From IMG/VR virus record IMGVR_UViG_3300021364_000058, positions 1 through 39,840 of that record: a stretch of DNA of 39,840 nt. The stretch is one strand, 5' to 3'. The stretch's first letter is position 1, and every line of letters starts with the position of its first letter. The notes beneath the pieces are model-generated. The model searched no databases. It was not told the DNA's origin and worked only from the letters and a program-made list of their open reading frames with translations. The position numbers and the translations under genes are program-made. Shown piece after piece: positions 36,842 through 39,840 of this stretch. The stretch comes from a virus.

Positions 36842-37683
36842 TGCCTAACCACATACCAAACAGCACTAGTTATACACATTCAAATGAACCTAATCAAGTC
36901 AATATCCACAAGGCTATGGATTATAATGCTGTTGGGCAGCCTGTAATTAGAACTGTTGGCGGCGACCTGTACAACAGTATTAACTTGCCTGCTGGATTTG
37001 GCGAAATACACAAGTTTGGTGCTGTGCCTGCTATGAGCCAAAACACTAATGGCACTATTTGGGATGAGAACGATACTGTCTATCCTTGGAGCACTATTGA
37101 CTCGAACAGTGTGCTTACTGTGAGTGTTGTTGAGCCAAACAACGAGAATAACTCTAGCACAGACCTCAACGGCGATTCAGTAGAAATACAAGGACTGGAC
37201 AGCAACTTTAACATTCAAACTGAAACTGTAACTATTTCAGGTTCAAGTGCTACTACAACAAACAACTACAAGAGAATTTACAGAGCAAGATTTACTGCTG
37301 CTAGCGGCTTTGATCCAAACACAAAACGCATACTGATCAAGTCAGGCGGCACCACAGTGGCAAAGATACTAGAGAATATAGGCCAGACACTGATGAGTAT
37401 CTATACCATACCTGCAGGCAAAACAGGTTACTTAATGCGTCTTGATGTCACAGCGCAAGCATCTGCTTCAGGCAGCTTTAAACTGTATGCTCGTGCAAGT
37501 GGCGCAGGCAGTTTTCAAGTAAAACACATTGCTGAAGTAGTTGGAAGCGGTAGTCCTTATCAGTTAGAATATCCTATTCCGCAATCATTCCCTGAAAAGA
37601 CAGACATTGATGCTCGAATGCACACGCTGTCTAACAACGGTAGATATACTTGTACGTTTGACATCTTATTGGTCGACAATTAG
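36841..37683 (+). CDS. Virion structural protein of the T4-like marine type (280 aa)
   Basis: A beta-rich, Asn/Ser/Thr-rich 280-residue protein: VIRTVGGDLYNSINLPAGFG, then SVEIQGLDSNFNIQTETVTI, YTIPAGKTGYLMRLDVTAQA and QLEYPIPQSFPEKTDIDARM. The 'G.D....N.QTETVT..G' and 'IPAG.TGYL' segments recur in structural proteins of T4-like marine phages. A head-decoration or baseplate role is possible. Confidence 0.72.
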   Translation: MPNHIPNSTSYTHSNEPNQVNIHKAMDYNAVGQPVIRTVGGDLYNSINLPAGFGEIHKFGAVPAMSQNTNGTIWDENDTVYPWSTIDSNSVLTVSVVEPNNENNSSTDLNGDSVEIQGLDSNFNIQTETVTISGSSATTTNNYKRIYRARFTAASGFDPNTKRILIKSGGTTVAKILENIGQTLMSIYTIPAGKTGYLMRLDVTAQASASGSFKLYARASGAGSFQVKHIAEVVGSGSPYQLEYPIPQSFPEKTDIDARMHTLSNNGRYTCTFDILLVDN

Positions 37684-37717
37684 AAAGATTTTTTTGCAGC
37701 AATATTACTTTGATGTT

Positions 37718-38095
37718 CTAACCATGAGATACAACAGTTACTAAATCGCCTGTCTCAAGGTCACTTGCGAATGTGAGAGTAGTACCTGATAAAGAAAAAT
37801 CACTATTTTCTCTTAGAAGCACTCCATTAAGATATACATCTATTGAATCAATATCATAAGCAGCCCCCCCAAGTTCTACTGTAGCTTGGCCATCTGTGAC
37901 AGTTGGATATTCTTTTGTACGTGAAGATGCACCGGAGAAACTTGCTATAGTTGTTCCTCCTGGTGTTACGCCATCTGATATCCTAATAGTGTTTGTAATA
38001 GAATCATACCATATCCTGCCTTTTTGGCCGATGCGAGTGTTACCGTCCCCTACATTACGTCTACTTGAAAATATATCTTGTGTAAAGTCTGACAC
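37718..38095 (-). CDS. Short fibre-type protein with one YLNG module (125 aa)
   Basis: The N-terminal half RRNVGDGNTRIGQKGRIWYD then NTIRISDGVTPGG is a fibre attachment-type domain. The C-terminal half IDVYLNGVLLRENSDFSLSG with TFASDLETGDLVTVVSHG is a single copy of the module found twice in the large fibre at 38506-39840. The GTG start is supported by GTGAGG 8 nt upstream. It converges with the structural genes on the plus strand, and no terminator hairpin was seen between them. Confidence 0.75.
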   Translation of the reverse strand: MSDFTQDIFSSRRNVGDGNTRIGQKGRIWYDSITNTIRISDGVTPGGTTIASFSGASSRTKEYPTVTDGQATVELGGAAYDIDSIDVYLNGVLLRENSDFSLSGTTLTFASDLETGDLVTVVSHG

Positions 38096-38105
38096 CGCAG
38101 TTACC

Positions 38106-38378
38106 TCACTGCTGACTTCTCGGATCGCCTACTTCTTGTTCAGCTTCTTCGTAACCATGGTCTGATTGATCTGCTAGCAATTTATCAATCACTCCGCTGC
38201 GTTTTCCGTTTGCGGCTTTTGCAAGTTCTGTATTTTGTTGCAAAGGCGGAGTAAACACAGGATTCTGGTCAAGTTCATCATGATCAGTGTCACTATTGCC
38301 CATATCAATTTCAGGCTCACCGTCCCCATTAATTTTTATGTTTATGGGTATGTTAATTGTAAACTCTCGTGCTCGCAT
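38106..38378 (-). CDS. Conserved T4-like marine phage protein (90 aa)
   Basis: It reads MRAREFTINIPINIKINGDG, then an acidic stretch (SDTDHDELDQ), NPVFTPPLQQNTELAKAANG and KRSGVIDKLL. The 'MRAREF....I.I.I.GDG' and 'NPV..PPLQQ..EL.KA..GK.S.VI' segments are familiar from T4-like marine phages. Its M-R-x-R-E start resembles the putative packaged set but has no clear (L/I)-x-E site. Function is unknown. Confidence 0.72.
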   Translation of the reverse strand: MRAREFTINIPINIKINGDGEPEIDMGNSDTDHDELDQNPVFTPPLQQNTELAKAANGKRSGVIDKLLADQSDHGYEEAEQEVGDPRSQQ

Positions 38379-38406
38379 GATAACCTCTACTGCCTTCTTA
38401 TATCAG

Positions 38407-38412
38407 TATTTA
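38407..38412 (-). promoter_or_regulatory. Late-type TAAATA motif
   Basis: Minus-strand context GATAAATAC, 28 nt before the ATG of the 90-residue gene; divergent from the fibre promoter 18 bp away. Confidence 0.55.
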
Positions 38413-38430
38413 TCAATACCGCCTTGTGCA

Positions 38431-38436
38431 TAAATA
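38431..38436 (+). promoter_or_regulatory. Late-type TAAATA motif for the large fibre gene
   Basis: Plus-strand context GCATAAATAC, 69 nt before the ATG. The leader between is unusually G-rich and may fold (CAACC/GGTTG; GGGA/TCCC). Confidence 0.55.
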
Positions 38437-38505
38437 CTATTACAAACTGTGGTCAACCCGCAATGCAAGGTGGTTGGAGGGACAGGATCCCCGTGGAGAG
38501 AGTGC

Positions 38506-39840
38506 ATGGCTGTAGGTCGTATATCAGGACCGTTACTTAAAGCTAATCTTGAGAGAAACGGTATTGACCTTGCAGTTGAAACCGATCTACTTTATATTGA
38601 CGTCACAAACAACAGAATAGGCGTAAAACAATCTTCGCCTGCGTACACTTTGGATGTAAACGGCACTATTCATTCAAGTAGAATTGAAACAGATTTTCTC
38701 ACTGTAGCGGACAATTATAATATCGGTAATGTTAATATAACCAGCACTGTGGCAAATCTAGAACTTCAACCTGCAACTGCATCTGACCGCACGGTAGTTA
38801 TAGGCGATCTAGAAGTAACAGGCGACATTATTGGTTACAACGATGGCTTTACTATATCAGACGATACTAGTTCAACAATCGACGTTAGATTAAATTCCAC
38901 ACTTAGGCTGACAGACGGCGATGACATGAGTGTTGTAACTAGCAGTGACTCTGTGCATAACATTGTTACTTTTTCAAGCACTAGCACACTAGACTCTGTT
39001 ACGTCACGTGGCAATGCTACAGGCAACGATATTTACGCAGGTGCATTCTATGGAGATGGTTCTAACTTAACAGGTATCAGTACAACTACCAGCTTTGTAG
39101 ATCTTGACGATACAGATGTAGCAGGACAAACTACTAATACCCTTATATTCTTTAACGGTTCAAAATACAAAGAAGCCACCACTGGTGCAGGAGTATCTAT
39201 TGACGGTAACGGAATTATCACAGTAGATGAAGATACTGTGGCAATTGATACGTCTGCATTTATAAACAGTACGAGTAGCACCCTTGCAGATGTTTTGGCA
39301 GATCTTGATAGACTTGGCGTAACTCTAAATGATTACAATATTGAATATCCAACTGTAACAGGCGGCTCAGCTGATGTAACAATTAGTGCAGCACTTGCAG
39401 CAAATGAAATTTTATACGTATATTTAAACGGTGCACTTATGCGTATCAACAGCGACTACACGCTGAGCGGCACAACAATAACATTTGGTGAAACATTAGA
39501 CGCTGCAGATCTTGTTACGGTAGTAGATACAAAGTCAGGTCTTGCTAAAGCTTATGCTATTGAATATCCTGTTGTAACCAATGCCAGCACAAATGTCCAA
39601 ATGAGTGCAGCCTATAGATTAGATGAAATTGCAGTCTATCTAAATGGTATCAGATTAAAAGAAGTAGAAGACTTTTCAGTAAACGGAACTACTCTTGCAT
39701 TCGATAGTCCACTTGTTACAAATGATCTTGTAGAAATACACGTATATAAAAACATAGCTGTAAACAATTCTTATATAAATGAATTCCCCTCAGTGACAGC
39801 TGGATCAGATACTGTTACTATGACCAAAGCTTATAGGTAC
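38506..39840 (+). CDS. Large tail-fibre protein with tandem YLNG modules (runs off the window)
   Basis: 445 residues are present. It begins MAVGRISGPLLKANLERNGI, then DLAVETDLLYIDVTNNRIGV, the standard opening of large fibres in T4-like marine phages. A GDLEVTGDIIGYNDG and AGAFYGDGSNLTGIS region follows (fibre linker repeats). From about residue 285 comes a tandem module of roughly 73 residues (VYLNGALMRINSDYTLSG; VYLNGIRLKEVEDFSVNG), with a third copy beginning at the edge. GGAGAG precedes the ATG. It probably forms part of the host-recognition fibre. Confidence 0.88.
   Translation, partial: MAVGRISGPLLKANLERNGIDLAVETDLLYIDVTNNRIGVKQSSPAYTLDVNGTIHSSRIETDFLTVADNYNIGNVNITSTVANLELQPATASDRTVVIGDLEVTGDIIGYNDGFTISDDTSSTIDVRLNSTLRLTDGDDMSVVTSSDSVHNIVTFSSTSTLDSVTSRGNATGNDIYAGAFYGDGSNLTGISTTTSFVDLDDTDVAGQTTNTLIFFNGSKYKEATTGAGVSIDGNGIITVDEDTVAIDTSAFINSTSSTLADVLADLDRLGVTLNDYNIEYPTVTGGSADVTISAALAANEILYVYLNGALMRINSDYTLSGTTITFGETLDAADLVTVVDTKSGLAKAYAIEYPVVTNASTNVQMSAAYRLDEIAVYLNGIRLKEVEDFSVNGTTLAFDSPLVTNDLVEIHVYKNIAVNNSYINEFPSVTAGSDTVTMTKAYRY

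Overview
The window is a continuous piece of an AT-rich tailed-phage genome of the T4-like marine myovirus type (related in gene content to T4-like cyanophages and SAR11/alphaproteobacterial myophages). The evidence is dense packing with ATGA/TAATG overlaps, class Ia ribonucleotide reductase, Hsp20, tail-fibre genes of the 'RISGPLLKANLERNG' type, T4-like late-promoter hexamers, and peptides resembling T4 capsid-targeting sequences. There are no photosynthesis genes, so a heterotrophic marine Gram-negative host is more likely than a cyanobacterium; the exact host is not readable from the sequence. No tRNA, CRISPR array or insertion sequence was seen, and no gap between genes exceeds 300 bp.

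Layout. 1-1240 (minus): phosphate uptake, a Pit-type permease followed by pstS (cut by the window edge). 1319-6464 (minus): a 14-gene early operon behind a consensus sigma70 promoter, with small membrane proteins, a class I aldolase, a TilS-type tRNA-lysidine synthase, an HNH-like zinc protein and a DGQHR/ParB-like protein. 6466-7563: IF-1, an AbrB-like protein and a peroxiredoxin. 7618-9994: a possible packaged nuclease, a ClpS-like adaptor and Hsp20, each behind a late-type motif. 10077-14343: an early operon with GMP reductase, ribosomal protein bS21 and a large coiled-coil membrane protein. 14340-15188: a small conserved protein and a mini outer-membrane barrel. 15259-19429: the nrdA-nrdB-Sm-like-glutaredoxin-H1-like operon. 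19503-24984: a beta-helix tail fibre, SNase, a secreted Cys-repeat pair, a RecB/Cas4-like exonuclease and an NfuA-type Fe-S carrier. 25025-31774: virion-type proteins plus a nucleotidyltransferase/ligase-like pair. 31828-33308 (plus): a lipase and four tiny genes. 33320-35770 (minus): HNH endonuclease, lytic transglycosylase, an ART-like candidate and small proteins. 35875-39840: structural and fibre genes on both strands.

Regulation is unusually legible. Early promoters are TTGACW with 16-17 bp spacers. More than twenty TAAATA hexamers, matching the core of the T4 late promoter TATAAATA, sit at the 5' ends of transcription units. Several place the predicted transcript start on the AUG (leaderless mRNA). 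Others are followed directly by a hairpin holding the Shine-Dalgarno (SD) in the loop and the AUG in the stem.

Two themes stand out. First, the phage carries its own translation parts (IF-1, bS21, TilS) beside leaderless and structured leaders, which suggests altered translation initiation during infection. Second, about ten proteins, including a transglycosylase, a Pol-beta-type nucleotidyltransferase, a ligase-like enzyme and a PD-(D/E)XK-like protein, share an N-terminal M[KR]xx[DE] peptide followed by an (L/I/V)-x-E site. This looks like capsid targeting and prohead-protease cleavage, so they may be packaged and injected with the DNA.
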